A stretch of 64,000 nt of DNA. It comes from Sphingopyxis sp. GW247-27LB (lineage in GTDB: Bacteria > Pseudomonadota > Alphaproteobacteria > Sphingomonadales > Sphingomonadaceae). The stretch covers positions 1 through 64,000 of the forward strand of contig NZ_NIWD01000003.1 in NCBI RefSeq assembly GCF_002277025.1, in the 5' to 3' direction. Shown piece after piece: positions 1 through 6,424 of this stretch. The first letter of the stretch is position 1. Every line of letters starts with the position of its first letter. The notes under the pieces are model-generated. The model made no database searches and was not told the DNA's origin. It saw only the letters and a list, made by a program, of their open reading frames with translations. The position numbers and the translations under genes are program-made.

Positions 1-1
1 T

Positions 2-60
2 CTTGCGCTGCGCGCGCCTCCGGTCGGGCTACGCCCGCCCTCCGCCGCACGCAGCGCAAG
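2..60. repeat. Imperfect inverted repeat (stem-loop) at the left edge
   Basis: The first ~14 bases (CTTGCGCTGCG core) are repeated in reverse complement at 46-60 with one mismatch, and a smaller hairpin (CGGGC/GCCCG) sits in the loop. It could be a dispersed REP-like element or a terminator for a gene to the left of the window. It has no run of T on the plus strand. The window edge may cut it. Confidence 0.45.
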
Positions 61-94
61 GCGACCCTCAACTAACCGGCATCATATCCGAAAA

Positions 95-139
95 GGGGGT
101 CCCTCTTCGACGCCGATAGGGGGTCCCTTTTGAACGCCG
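95..139. repeat. Two tandem 21-bp iteron-like repeats
   Basis: Two direct repeats of the form GGGGGTCCCTNTTNNACGCCG start at 95 and 119. They match at 18 of 21 positions and are spaced 24 bp, about two helical turns. They lie directly upstream of the operon that ends in a replication-type gene. This is the arrangement of iterons or of a regulator site that controls a replication operon; which of the two cannot be told from sequence. Confidence 0.5.
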
Positions 140-156
140 TTTGACAGGCCAATGAC

Positions 157-360
157 GTGTTTGCAGCGCCAGGCGCTCCGTTCCCCGACCTCTCGACCTG
201 TCGCGCTCGACTGAGCGAGTTGAAGCGGCAAGGGAAGATTGTGAAGCGGGGCGTCCTCACTCCGGGCAACGCTGGCGTCCGTGTCAATCTGTGGGTGGCG
301 AAACGCTATGTGCCGAGCGCCGCCGATCCCCAAGGCGACCTGTTTGGAGAGGTCGCGTGA
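157..360 (+). CDS. Small winged-helix-like protein, possibly N-terminally truncated
   Basis: This 67-residue reading frame uses a GTG start; the frame is closed by TGA just upstream at 142. The stretch CRARLSELKRQGKIVKRG followed by a wing-like segment ending in LWVAKRYV looks like the second half of a small winged-helix DNA-binding domain of the type common in phages and plasmids. The first helices of such a domain are missing, so the gene may have lost its 5' end to the repeats upstream. Its stop overlaps the next start (ATGA at 357-360 region), so it is the first gene of a translationally coupled trio. Function is inferred only from this resemblance. Confidence 0.45.
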   Translation: MFAAPGAPFPDLSTCRARLSELKRQGKIVKRGVLTPGNAGVRVNLWVAKRYVPSAADPQGDLFGEVA

Positions 361-551
361 TGGCGGCTGTCCACCTGACCCACAGCAAGGGGATTTACCG
401 CGTTCGGGTCGAGCCGCCTGACGCGGCCCCGGCCATCCCGCTCGCTTCTGAAACTCACGTCGGCCACCTATCCGCTCAGACGGCGGCGCGCATCATCGCA
501 ACGCATCTCGGCCTGCCGGTGATCGACGAGACACAGGGGGGCGGTGCCTGA
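360..551 (+). CDS. Small hypothetical phage/plasmid-type protein
   Basis: This 63-residue protein begins at the ATG that overlaps the preceding stop (ATGA) and ends in an ATGA overlap with the replication-type gene at 551. I do not recognise a family. The N-terminus (VHLTHSKGIYRVRVEPPD) looks like a short beta-rich segment and the C-terminal half is helical (SAQTAARIIATHLGL). Tight coupling on both sides argues that it is a real gene working with its neighbours. Confidence 0.5.
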   Translation: MAAVHLTHSKGIYRVRVEPPDAAPAIPLASETHVGHLSAQTAARIIATHLGLPVIDETQGGGA

Positions 552-1390
552 TGGGCAAGAAGCGCCATCATCGCTCTGGCTATCAGAAGGTCGATGCAAG
601 GGGTCGCTTTGTCTCGATCCCGCTCGATCTCCTGCAAAGTCCAGCCTTCCTAAGCCTCTCGATGCGAGCACGCTCGGCGTTCCTAGTGCTCGCGGAGCGG
701 TTCAACGGCTTCAATAATGGGCGCATCGGCCTGTCGATCGATAACCTTGGCGCTGCGCTGGGCAACCAGAACCACGGCGCCAATTCGCGCGCCATGGGAG
801 AATTGATGGAACGGGGATTCGTCGAGTGCATGGCGAACGCGAGCCACGTCAAATGCAAAGCTCGGGAATATCGCCTGACCTTCATCTCCACAGGCGATGC
901 TCCGGGGCAGCAGGCAACGAATGAATGGCGGGACTGGACGCCTCCCGCGCCGCCGAAAAGTGGAAACATGGAAAAAATTGGTCCTGAGGCTACCGCAACG
1001 CGAGAGTGGAAACCCGTTGAGCCTACCGCAACGCGAAGGAAATTTCGCGTTGAGGCTACCGCAACGCAACCGACGGAAACCCGCCGTGTTAGAGGACGTT
1101 TCCGCGTTGAGGCTACCGCAGCCCATATAAGTAACCAGTATGAGCCCATCGAAGATGTCGATCCTGATGTTGGAAACAGCCTCGGATCATCCGACGAACT
1201 GCGGGCGGCCCTCAATCGGCTGGTCGAGGCTGGCGAGGTGACAGCGACCTCCCTCGCGCTCGCGATCAACATGCCAGCCGGAACCATGAGCAAATTCCGC
1301 AATGGGCGAGGCCTGCCCGACAGCTACCGCGCGCCGCTTCATCTGGAGCTTGGTCGGCGGGGCGCCTTCGCGTTGTCTGAAGCTGCGTGA
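551..1390 (+). CDS. Replication-initiator-like protein with internal repeats and a C-terminal HTH
   Basis: This is a 279-residue protein. Residues ~15-115 (pattern SIPLDLLQSPAF, LSMRARSAFLVLAERFNG, then NNGRIGLSIDNLGAALG and GFVECMANAS) look like a winged-helix domain of phage or plasmid replication proteins. Residues ~145-192 are a low-complexity linker with the recurring unit EATAT/EPTAT, encoded by iteron-like DNA repeats. The C-terminal ~60 residues (TATSLALAINMPAGTMSKFRNG) resemble a Cro/XRE-type helix-turn-helix. It is the last gene of a three-gene ATGA-coupled operon. The layout of an N-terminal winged helix with intragenic iterons parallels phage lambda O. No helicase motif is present. 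The initiator role is an inference. Confidence 0.55.
   Translation: MGKKRHHRSGYQKVDARGRFVSIPLDLLQSPAFLSLSMRARSAFLVLAERFNGFNNGRIGLSIDNLGAALGNQNHGANSRAMGELMERGFVECMANASHVKCKAREYRLTFISTGDAPGQQATNEWRDWTPPAPPKSGNMEKIGPEATATREWKPVEPTATRRKFRVEATATQPTETRRVRGRFRVEATAAHISNQYEPIEDVDPDVGNSLGSSDELRAALNRLVEAGEVTATSLALAINMPAGTMSKFRNGRGLPDSYRAPLHLELGRRGAFALSEAA
983..1126 (+). repeat. Four intragenic iteron-like direct repeats
   Basis: Units of about 19-21 bp with core TGAGGCTACCGCAACGC begin (at the TGAG) at 985, 1018, 1051 and 1108. The spacing is 33, 33 and 57 bp, whole numbers of codons. The second unit has one internal change and the fourth diverges at its 3' end. They lie inside the linker of the replication-type gene, which is where lambda-like phages keep their origin. 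Confidence 0.65.
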
Positions 1391-1451
1391 CGAACAGTTT
1401 TGCATATACCCCTTTCTGGACCTGTCCGCGCAGGCTCGAGAAGGGAATTGG

Positions 1452-1716
1452 CGAATTTTTGGACGCCACTAAGCGCAGTTTTCGGACACCGTAAAAAGGA
1501 GAGGAATCGAATTTTGTCAGGCCCTAAAAAGGGGGGGGGCGCTGATGGCAGTCGATATGTCGGCAACTGATAATACAGTGGGCGGAGGTCGAGCATGGCG
1601 GAAGCGCCTCCCGCGAAGGATAGCGAAACTGGCCGTTTTTTACCGGGCAATACCGGAGGGCGCGACCAGATCTACGCGGGAAGGCTCACGGAGAATTTCC
1701 GAATTTTTGGACGCCA
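1452..1716. repeat. Pair of 17-bp perfect direct repeats flanking a deletion-prone segment
   Basis: The 17-mer CGAATTTTTGGACGCCA occurs at 1452-1468 and again at 1700-1716, 248 bp apart, with a looser copy (GTTTTCGGACACCGT) near 1478-1492. The second copy sits in the 3' part of the truncated terminase-type reading frame, after the point where that gene loses its family pattern. The repeats may be regulatory sites or the footprint of the rearrangement that removed the packaging genes. Confidence 0.5.
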
Positions 1717-1756
1717 TAAAAAGCAACGCGTGGGCACTGGCTTCACTCACTCTTAG
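1595..1756 (+). pseudogene. Truncated terminase-small-subunit-like gene
   Basis: A strong ribosome-binding site (GGAGG, 6 bases upstream) precedes an ATG whose product begins MAEAPPAKDSETGRFLPGNT and then GGR. This is the N-terminal signature of DUF5681/terminase-small-subunit-type phage proteins, which normally continue with a PKGxRNK-like segment and a further 100-150 residues. Here the frame leaves the family pattern directly after GNTGGR and ends at 1756 after 53 codons. I read it as the stump of the packaging gene. It overlaps the convergent gene at 1753 by four bases. It could still make a short peptide. Confidence 0.55.
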
Positions 1757-2229
1757 CCGGGGTTGCGGTCGATCAGTGCAATCGGCTCGGACTCTGGATC
1801 AGGCCACACCAATATTTGCCACCTGCGAAAGCCCGTGTAGTCGTCCCAGGAGCCTCCTTCCATCAACTGTCCTTCGGTTGAAACGTAGCCAGTCGAAAAG
1901 TTAAAATTGGCAATGAATCCAGTCTGTCCGCCCCATAAAAACGCGTCGCCCGGTATCAGGTGGCCTTGGAACGAGGTATATGATGATTCCGGGTCAACGC
2001 GAAGCTCCCAGTGCTCAACGGAGATCCATTTGGCGCCTGTCGCTGCTTTGATCTGGTAGGCGCCAAAATTTGAGGGTTCGAAATGCAACAGGGCGGGGAC
2101 TTCCCGCGTGCCGTCGACAACCCTCATCGTGAGCGCAGGTTTCGTCGTTTCGCCGACCGGCTGCAGAAGCAATTTTCCTGCCTCGGCGATGCTGGGATTA
2201 AGGACCGCCAAATCATCAATTCTATACAT
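1753..2229 (-). CDS. Hypothetical protein
   Basis: This 158-residue protein has an excellent ribosome-binding site (GGAGGGGG five bases before the ATG at 2229). I recognise no family. The sequence is rich in beta-forming and aromatic residues (SFQGHLIPGDAFLWGGQ, WQILVWPDPESEPIALIDR), has no signal peptide or membrane segment, and is acidic. The DNA is less G+C-rich than the surrounding chromosome, which fits recent acquisition. It lies downstream of a terminator, apart from the minus-strand phage operon, so it probably has its own promoter. Confidence 0.6.
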   Translation of the reverse strand: MYRIDDLAVLNPSIAEAGKLLLQPVGETTKPALTMRVVDGTREVPALLHFEPSNFGAYQIKAATGAKWISVEHWELRVDPESSYTSFQGHLIPGDAFLWGGQTGFIANFNFSTGYVSTEGQLMEGGSWDDYTGFRRWQILVWPDPESEPIALIDRNPG

Positions 2230-2290
2230 GAATCCCCCTCCATCATCCCGCGGGCTTCCCTTGCCCGCACTCGGAAGTGCTTAATGCAAA

Positions 2291-2319
2291 GGGGCGGCTG
2301 CGTCATCCGCAACCGCCCC
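2291..2319 (-). terminator. Rho-independent-type terminator for the minus-strand small-gene operon
   Basis: Read on the minus strand, a GC-rich stem (GGGGCGG at one end, CCGCCCC at the other, with a loop around ATGAC) is followed by TTTGCATT. It lies about 30 bases past the stop of the last operon gene at 2348. Confidence 0.6.
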
Positions 2320-2347
2320 AGAATGGTCCTTTCGTATCAGTCGGCCG

Positions 2348-2545
2348 CTAGCGGTGCTCGTTCCGCCAAGCCTGCATATAGGCATCGGCTCGGGTGACGA
2401 CCTTTCGGCCCGGATTGCGCCCCCTGCGAAGATCGAAAACAAACTGCGGATCGCGCACGGCCTCGCGACCGAACAGGGACGGCGGCATTTCAGCTTCATT
2501 CAGGAAAGCGGACACGCGGCGCAGAAGGGTGTAGCCTTCGCTCAT
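2348..2545 (-). CDS. Small HTH-like DNA-binding protein
   Basis: This 65-residue protein is the last gene of a four-gene operon and starts in an ATGA overlap with the gene before it. The pattern LLRRVSAFLNEAEMPPSLFG, then REAVRDPQFVFDLRRGRNPG and VTRADAYMQAW, matches a family of small Cro-like proteins common in sphingomonad phages and plasmids, in which the FGR...DPxFVFDLR segment is the helix-turn-helix. It probably binds DNA as a regulator within the element. The family is recalled from general experience and was not searched. Confidence 0.55.
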   Translation of the reverse strand: MSEGYTLLRRVSAFLNEAEMPPSLFGREAVRDPQFVFDLRRGRNPGRKVVTRADAYMQAWRNEHR

Positions 2546-2820
2546 TGTTCAAACTCCCATAATTCTTCGGTGCTGATATCGGGGTCCGCGATCGAGCAAC
2601 CGGGACCGGTCTGGATCAACGGCATCGCGTCATCCTCGCTGGCGCTGTGATCGGTTTCATCCTCAAGGTCCGGGTCGCCGTCGCCATCGTCCAGCCGGTC
2701 GATGAGTTGCTGCACCAGCCGTTCCAGATGCGGGCGCGGCAGCGACGGGATGAGCGACAGGGCGATATCGGCGGGGAGTGACACCCCCCGACCAACATAG
2801 ACAGCCATGCGCGCGCTCAT
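2542..2820 (-). CDS. Hypothetical acidic protein of phage operon
   Basis: A 92-residue protein starts at the ATG overlapping the preceding stop (ATGA at 2817-2820). A longer reading frame extends upstream of this ATG, but that part is a shadow of the neighbouring gene. The N-terminal half (LPADIALSLIPSLPRPHLERLVQQLIDRLDD) is helical and the C-terminal half is very acidic (DGDGDPDLEDETDHSASEDD), ending TEELWEFEQ. A strongly acidic tail would suit a DNA-mimic or protein-partner role, but that is speculation. No family is recognised. Confidence 0.55.
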   Translation of the reverse strand: MSARMAVYVGRGVSLPADIALSLIPSLPRPHLERLVQQLIDRLDDGDGDPDLEDETDHSASEDDAMPLIQTGPGCSIADPDISTEELWEFEQ

Positions 2821-3320
2821 GCTGCCGCACCTTTCCGCGCCGGAACGCCGTCGATCACAGCGGCAACCGCCTGCTGCCCCTCCGCTCGTTGCAAATCGTC
2901 CAGCAAGAGCCGCTGTTGGGTCGTCGGCGGTTCTGGCGTGATGAACGAAAGGCCGCTGTCGGTGCGGACATACCCGCCCCCTCTGTTCGTCCAGCGCCGA
3001 AGCCATGCCTCGGGGTTGAACGCAATGCCGGGGCCGTTGAGGCTGACGACATCGCGGGCGAGCGCCTGCCATTCCTCGATGCTCACCTCGCTATGCTCGG
3101 CGATCGTCGCGAGGATTTCGACCTTCATCAGCAAATCGCCGATGCACACGACCGGCCGCAGGGTCAGCCCCTTCTCGCTCGCGTCGAAGGCATCGCCGAG
3201 CCGACTTGTCGCCTCGTCCGACTGGTCCTCCGAGCATTCGAGGTCAGCGATCTGCGTCCCCACCGTCCGCGCCAACGCGGCAAAGGTGGGCGACGGCGGG
3301 AAGTTGCGAGCGCGGTTCAT
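2817..3320 (-). CDS. Hypothetical protein of phage operon
   Basis: This 167-residue soluble protein is coupled on both sides by four-base ATGA overlaps. The middle (LTLRPVVCIGDLLMKVEILATIAEHSEVSIEEWQALARDVV) looks like paired helices. No catalytic or binding motif is evident and I do not recognise a family. Its position suggests an early phage or accessory function. Confidence 0.55.
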   Translation of the reverse strand: MNRARNFPPSPTFAALARTVGTQIADLECSEDQSDEATSRLGDAFDASEKGLTLRPVVCIGDLLMKVEILATIAEHSEVSIEEWQALARDVVSLNGPGIAFNPEAWLRRWTNRGGGYVRTDSGLSFITPEPPTTQQRLLLDDLQRAEGQQAVAAVIDGVPARKGAAA

Positions 3321-3922
3321 GCTGCACCTCCCGCGAGCGCGATGGCGTCAGCGAACAGGCGATGCGTGACGGTGGGTGCGTCCGCGTCCTCGTCGTATTG
3401 CAGCGCGTCGAATATGCGGCGCTTCTCGATCAGAGCCGCTATGTCGGGGGCTGGTTCGAGCATGACAGCCTTACCGCAGTCGAAGGCGGCGCTATACAGC
3501 GGGCCCATGACGGCATCGTCTGCGCCAGAGGCCTTCGCCTCGTTGCAGTCTTGCACCGCGCGCTCATAAGCCCGCATCTTGACCGCGAAGGCGTCTTGCG
3601 TCGGGCGGTCGATCATCCGTGCGAGGTCGGTCGCCAGCATATCGAGAGCGGCCCAGCGCCACGGCTCGGAGCATTCCTCCATCTCGTTGACGAGGAAGCG
3701 CGCCTTGGTCGCCGCGTCGGACAGATTGTCGCACGGCATACCGCGCACGATATCGCTCGCCGCTTCATGCGCTGAACCGAAGGTGTCCCAGCCGATTTGC
3801 CAAGCATCCCCCTCATCTTGCGGTGCGTCGTCGGCGGGCTGCTGGTTCTGCCAGTTTTCCCATGCTCCATCGATCAGGCGCACATTGCGGATGGCTTCGG
3901 CCATGTTCTTCGGGGCGGTCAT
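3317..3922 (-). CDS. Hypothetical protein, first gene of four-gene coupled operon
   Basis: The 201-residue start at 3922 (MTAPKNMAEAIRNVRLIDG) is chosen because GGAAGGGGG lies just before it; an upstream in-frame ATG at 4003 has no such site. The protein is helical and rich in Ala, Asp and Trp (GAWENWQNQQP, EPWRWAALDMLATDLARMI). No family, signal peptide or membrane segment is recognised. It leads a chain of four genes that all overlap by ATGA. Its promoter must lie in the regulator region at 3923-4157, facing away from the XRE gene, so that gene may repress it. Confidence 0.55.
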   Translation of the reverse strand: MTAPKNMAEAIRNVRLIDGAWENWQNQQPADDAPQDEGDAWQIGWDTFGSAHEAASDIVRGMPCDNLSDAATKARFLVNEMEECSEPWRWAALDMLATDLARMIDRPTQDAFAVKMRAYERAVQDCNEAKASGADDAVMGPLYSAAFDCGKAVMLEPAPDIAALIEKRRIFDALQYDEDADAPTVTHRLFADAIALAGGAA

Positions 3923-4107
3923 TTCGCACCCCCTTCCTTGGCGATCATCGCTTGTGGTTAAGGTGGTGGCGCCAGCAGGCGCACGGGTGCTATCAGCTCC
4001 CATAGTCGTATCCCTTCTTGATCAAGGGTTGCGATCAGGGTCGGGGTCAGGACTGCAATCCTGCCTCGGCCCGCCTTGGGACACTCCCAAGGTGAAACGA
4101 TAAGTAA

Positions 4108-4135
4108 CAGGGTTAATCCGGTTGCGTCAACCCTG
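4108..4135. promoter_or_regulatory. Operator-like inverted repeat between divergent phage transcripts
   Basis: A perfect 7-bp inverted repeat, CAGGGTT at 4108-4114 and AACCCTG at 4129-4135, lies in the A+T-richer gap upstream of the XRE gene at 4158. The position is right for the XRE protein or another element-encoded repressor to control both transcripts. No clean -35/-10 pair could be fixed by eye. Confidence 0.45.
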
Positions 4136-4157
4136 AAATGATACTATCGGTAACACA

Positions 4158-4376
4158 ATGACACCGACGCAATCCCGAATGGCGCGCGCTGCGCTCCAAT
4201 GGTCGCTACATGATCTTGCGGCGGCATCGTCGGTGAGCAGAATGACTTGCGCCCGGTTCGAGCTGGGCAAATCCGTCGCGCCTGAATCGGTCGAGGCGAT
4301 GCGAAAGGCTTTGGCCCATGCTGGCGCGGACTTCACCCGGCGCGCCGGTCGCGTCGGGGTGTCCGTCCCAGAATGA
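4158..4376 (+). CDS. XRE-family transcriptional regulator
   Basis: This is a 72-residue single-domain regulator. MTPTQSRMARAALQWSLHDL followed by AAASSVSRMTCARFELGK and a final EAMRKALAHAGADF is the classic small XRE/Cro fold: an opening helix ending in W-S, the turn AAASSVS, the recognition helix, and a closing helix. The two-step pattern of an AL(x)WS motif and a GADF-like end is typical of a widespread alphaproteobacterial group. It is transcribed away from the coupled minus-strand operon, with an inverted repeat in between, and probably acts as a repressor of the element. Confidence 0.8.
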   Translation: MTPTQSRMARAALQWSLHDLAAASSVSRMTCARFELGKSVAPESVEAMRKALAHAGADFTRRAGRVGVSVPE

Positions 4377-4548
4377 TCCTCTATTCGTCGACTTAGCTAT
4401 ACCGCTGATATAGATAGATTTTAGGATTCACTCGGTCGCAAATCTCGCCATTTGGTCGACAACTGAGCCCTGCCATCCCTGTCCTGTGCCAGGCGCAATC
4501 TTGACGCGCTCGGGCTGCTGCGCGAAACTCCGCGCGGGAGGAACGAAT

Positions 4549-4791
4549 ATGCGGCAGGCGGCAAGGATCATCGGGATTGCATGGATGGTGGCCTGCGTCG
4601 GCCTCTGGATATGGGCTGGGTTCTTTTTGGATTGGAGCCCGCTTGCGTCCTACCCCAGCTTGGCGAACTGGTCGGTGGTTACCTTGTTGCAAGATAGCAA
4701 GTTTGGCCTGACGATGCTGCCGATCATCCTCGCCGTCCCCGGCTATGCGCTCTACCGCTGGGGCGCTGGCGAGCAGGCTAAGCCTCAATAA
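4549..4791 (+). CDS. Small two-span membrane protein
   Basis: The 80-residue start at 4549 is chosen because GGGAGGA lies six to seven bases upstream; the longer frame from 4486 lacks a site. Two hydrophobic segments are visible, about residues 7-27 (IIGIAWMVACVGLWIWAGFF) and 54-72 (LTMLPIILAVPGYALY), with a loop of ~26 residues between and a short polar tail. Size and topology are compatible with a class II-type holin or a superinfection-exclusion protein, but no lysozyme neighbour is present to support lysis. The family is unknown. Confidence 0.5.
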   Translation: MRQAARIIGIAWMVACVGLWIWAGFFLDWSPLASYPSLANWSVVTLLQDSKFGLTMLPIILAVPGYALYRWGAGEQAKPQ

Positions 4792-4910
4792 CACCCCCTC
4801 TGCGGGCCAATTTCGGGCCATGCGGGTTTTTCTGGACGTTTCCGCGCTGCGCACGCGAACCTTTTTCACCCTTCCTTTCTATAGAGAAGAAACGCGCGCG
4901 AAGGGAATGT

Positions 4911-4981
4911 GAATCCGCCGGAAAACCGCCGAAAACAATTGGCATTTTAAGTGCCAATATATTGATCTTTCCGGCGGATTC
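4911..4981. repeat. 71-bp nested palindrome (14-bp terminal inverted repeats around a 7-bp inverted repeat)
   Basis: GAATCCGCCGGAAA (4911-4924) is repeated exactly in reverse complement at 4968-4981. Centred between the arms is ATTGGCA...TGCCAAT (4938-4944 and 4952-4958). It lies in a 318-base gap (4792-5109) upstream of the phage structural operon. A short frame from ATG 4989 (47 codons) follows it but has no clear ribosome-binding site. It could be a two-part operator, an RNA hairpin or a tiny MITE-like insertion. No clear target duplication is seen. Confidence 0.6.
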
Positions 4982-5109
4982 TTCTACCATGCAGGGCATG
5001 GCGTCGATCAGCGAAATCTCCGATTATAGGCAAGGGGTCCGACGCCACCCGCCCCTTGATCCATGCCCCGCGCTCGCTGGTCGGCGCCTATTCAGCCGGG
5101 AGGCGGATC

Positions 5110-5391
5110 ATGCAGAATATTCCGCGCACTGATGCATCGCAGGGGCTCGCGTCCGTCGCGTTCGAGCCCCGCCATTTCAGCTTGGATAATCTCGCCCTGC
5201 TCCGGTTCGCGCATGACATTGCCCAGCATTACCGGCTCGACGTGCTGGCCGTTCTCGATCGGCTGTGCGCGGTCCCGCAACCCTTCCTCGATCTCGCGCG
5301 AGATCCGGTCGGCCTCACGGCGCTGGCGTCCATGATCGCGGGCGATCTCGGAGCCGCAGTATCCGCGCCGTTTATGGTGACGGTCCACTGA
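5110..5391 (+). CDS. Hypothetical phage structural-operon protein
   Basis: The 93-residue start at 5110 follows GGGAGG by six to seven bases; an upstream ATG at 5056 has no such site. The protein is mostly helical (LDNLALLRFAHDIAQHYRLDVLAVLDRLCAVPQPFLDLARD) with a hydrophobic, glycine-containing C-terminus (ALASMIAGDLGAAVSAPFMV). No family is recognised. It opens the plus-strand virion-protein operon. Its last base overlaps the ATG of a possible 31-codon gene (TGATG). Confidence 0.5.
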   Translation: MQNIPRTDASQGLASVAFEPRHFSLDNLALLRFAHDIAQHYRLDVLAVLDRLCAVPQPFLDLARDPVGLTALASMIAGDLGAAVSAPFMVTVH

Positions 5392-5486
5392 TGGCCGCCC
5401 TTTCTGCCCTTACTGATAGCCTCGGGGCGCGTCCGGCGGCCCGCCATGACGTTGACTGGAGTAATGACCTATGCCCGCATCAGTAG
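5391..5486 (+). CDS. Possible 31-residue coupled mini-gene
   Basis: A short frame (MAALSALTDSLGARPAARHD...) starts in a TGATG overlap with the preceding stop and runs into the start of the next gene at 5471. Coupling and operon position are the only support. It may be a translational bridge or a chance frame. Confidence 0.25.
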   Translation: MAALSALTDSLGARPAARHDVDWSNDLCPHQ

Positions 5487-6412
5487 TCGGTGGCCTTATT
5501 TCGGGGGCGGGAGCCATCGGTGGCGCCATCCTCTCATCGAAGGCGCAAAAGAAGGCGAGCAAAACCGCCGCTCAGGCGCAGCTTGACGCGACCGCGCAGA
5601 ATAACGCGCTCGCCCGCGAGCAATACGCCAAGAACCAAGCCGCCCTTGCCCCCTGGCAACAGCGTGGCAACGCGGCAGGGCAGGCCATCAATGCCTTGCT
5701 CGGCATCGGGCTACCGTCCTCCGCAAATGACAACACGCTGCCCAATTCGACGGTTGCCGGAACGCCGATCTACGGCGGGACCACCGGTTATAGGCCCGCT
5801 GACGGGTGGGTTGGCTTCAATCCGGTCAAGGGGCCCGACTACGGGCGCAACGCTCTGCTCGGAGATTTCGGCGCGCCGACCGGCGGCCATGTCTCGACGC
5901 AGGCAAACGACATTCGTCCGGCACAGACCAACTACGCCGACCCGAACCAGCAATATCAGGACGCTTTTTCGAACTACCGCAATTCGACGGGCTATAATTT
6001 CCGCGTCAACGAAGGCGCGCGGGCGCTCAATGCGGGGTTTGCTGGCAAGGGAACGCTAAGGTCCGGCGCGGCCATGAAAGCCTTTGGGGAATTTGGTCAG
6101 AACATCGCGAGCGGCGAATTTAACAACTATCTGAACAGCCTTTTCAGCGTGAGCAATCAGGGGCTCTCGGCTGCGAACGCTCAGGCGGGCGTCGGCACGA
6201 ACTTGGTCAACGCGATCACGAACAACAACAACAACGCTGCCGGTGCGATCGGTGCCAACGCGCTGGCCTCGGGCAACGCCAATGCCCAAATGTGGGGCGC
6301 GGTTGGAAACGCCTTCGGCAACATCGGATCGGGCATCGCCAACGGCCTTTTTTCCAGCAGCTTCGCCCCCCCTCGCAACGACTACGGCATTGCTGCCGGT
6401 TCGATCTACTAA
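5471..6412 (+). CDS. Phage DNA-ejection/internal virion protein (P22 gp7/DNA-transfer type)
   Basis: This is a 313-residue protein. Residues ~4-22 form a glycine-zipper-like hydrophobic segment (VVGGLISGAGAIGGAILS). A helical Ala/Gln-rich stretch follows (KKASKTAAQAQLDATAQNNALAREQYAKNQ) and then APWQQRGNAAGQAINALLG. That order is typical of podovirus and prophage DNA-transfer proteins that line up just upstream of larger ejection proteins. The C-terminal half is rich in Asn, Ala and Gly and ends with another glycine-rich amphipathic region (AVGNAFGNIGSGIANGLF). Such proteins are thought to be ejected to help form the periplasmic channel. The family assignment rests on pattern recognition only. 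Confidence 0.6.
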   Translation: MPASVVGGLISGAGAIGGAILSSKAQKKASKTAAQAQLDATAQNNALAREQYAKNQAALAPWQQRGNAAGQAINALLGIGLPSSANDNTLPNSTVAGTPIYGGTTGYRPADGWVGFNPVKGPDYGRNALLGDFGAPTGGHVSTQANDIRPAQTNYADPNQQYQDAFSNYRNSTGYNFRVNEGARALNAGFAGKGTLRSGAAMKAFGEFGQNIASGEFNNYLNSLFSVSNQGLSAANAQAGVGTNLVNAITNNNNNAAGAIGANALASGNANAQMWGAVGNAFGNIGSGIANGLFSSSFAPPRNDYGIAAGSIY

Positions 6413-6424
6413 GGAGCGGCCAAC

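Noticed and set aside
983..1126. CRISPR-like appearance of spaced direct repeats
   Set aside because: Only four units, in-frame inside a coding sequence, with short 12-36 base spacers and no cas genes.
1545..1904. 119-codon plus-strand frame
   Set aside because: It conflicts with the well-placed terminase-type start at 1595 and with the minus-strand gene, and its sequence is basic shadow-like.
4549..4791. Calling the two-span membrane protein a holin
   Set aside because: No endolysin or spanin gene is nearby and the sequence has no specific holin signature, so it is left as unknown.
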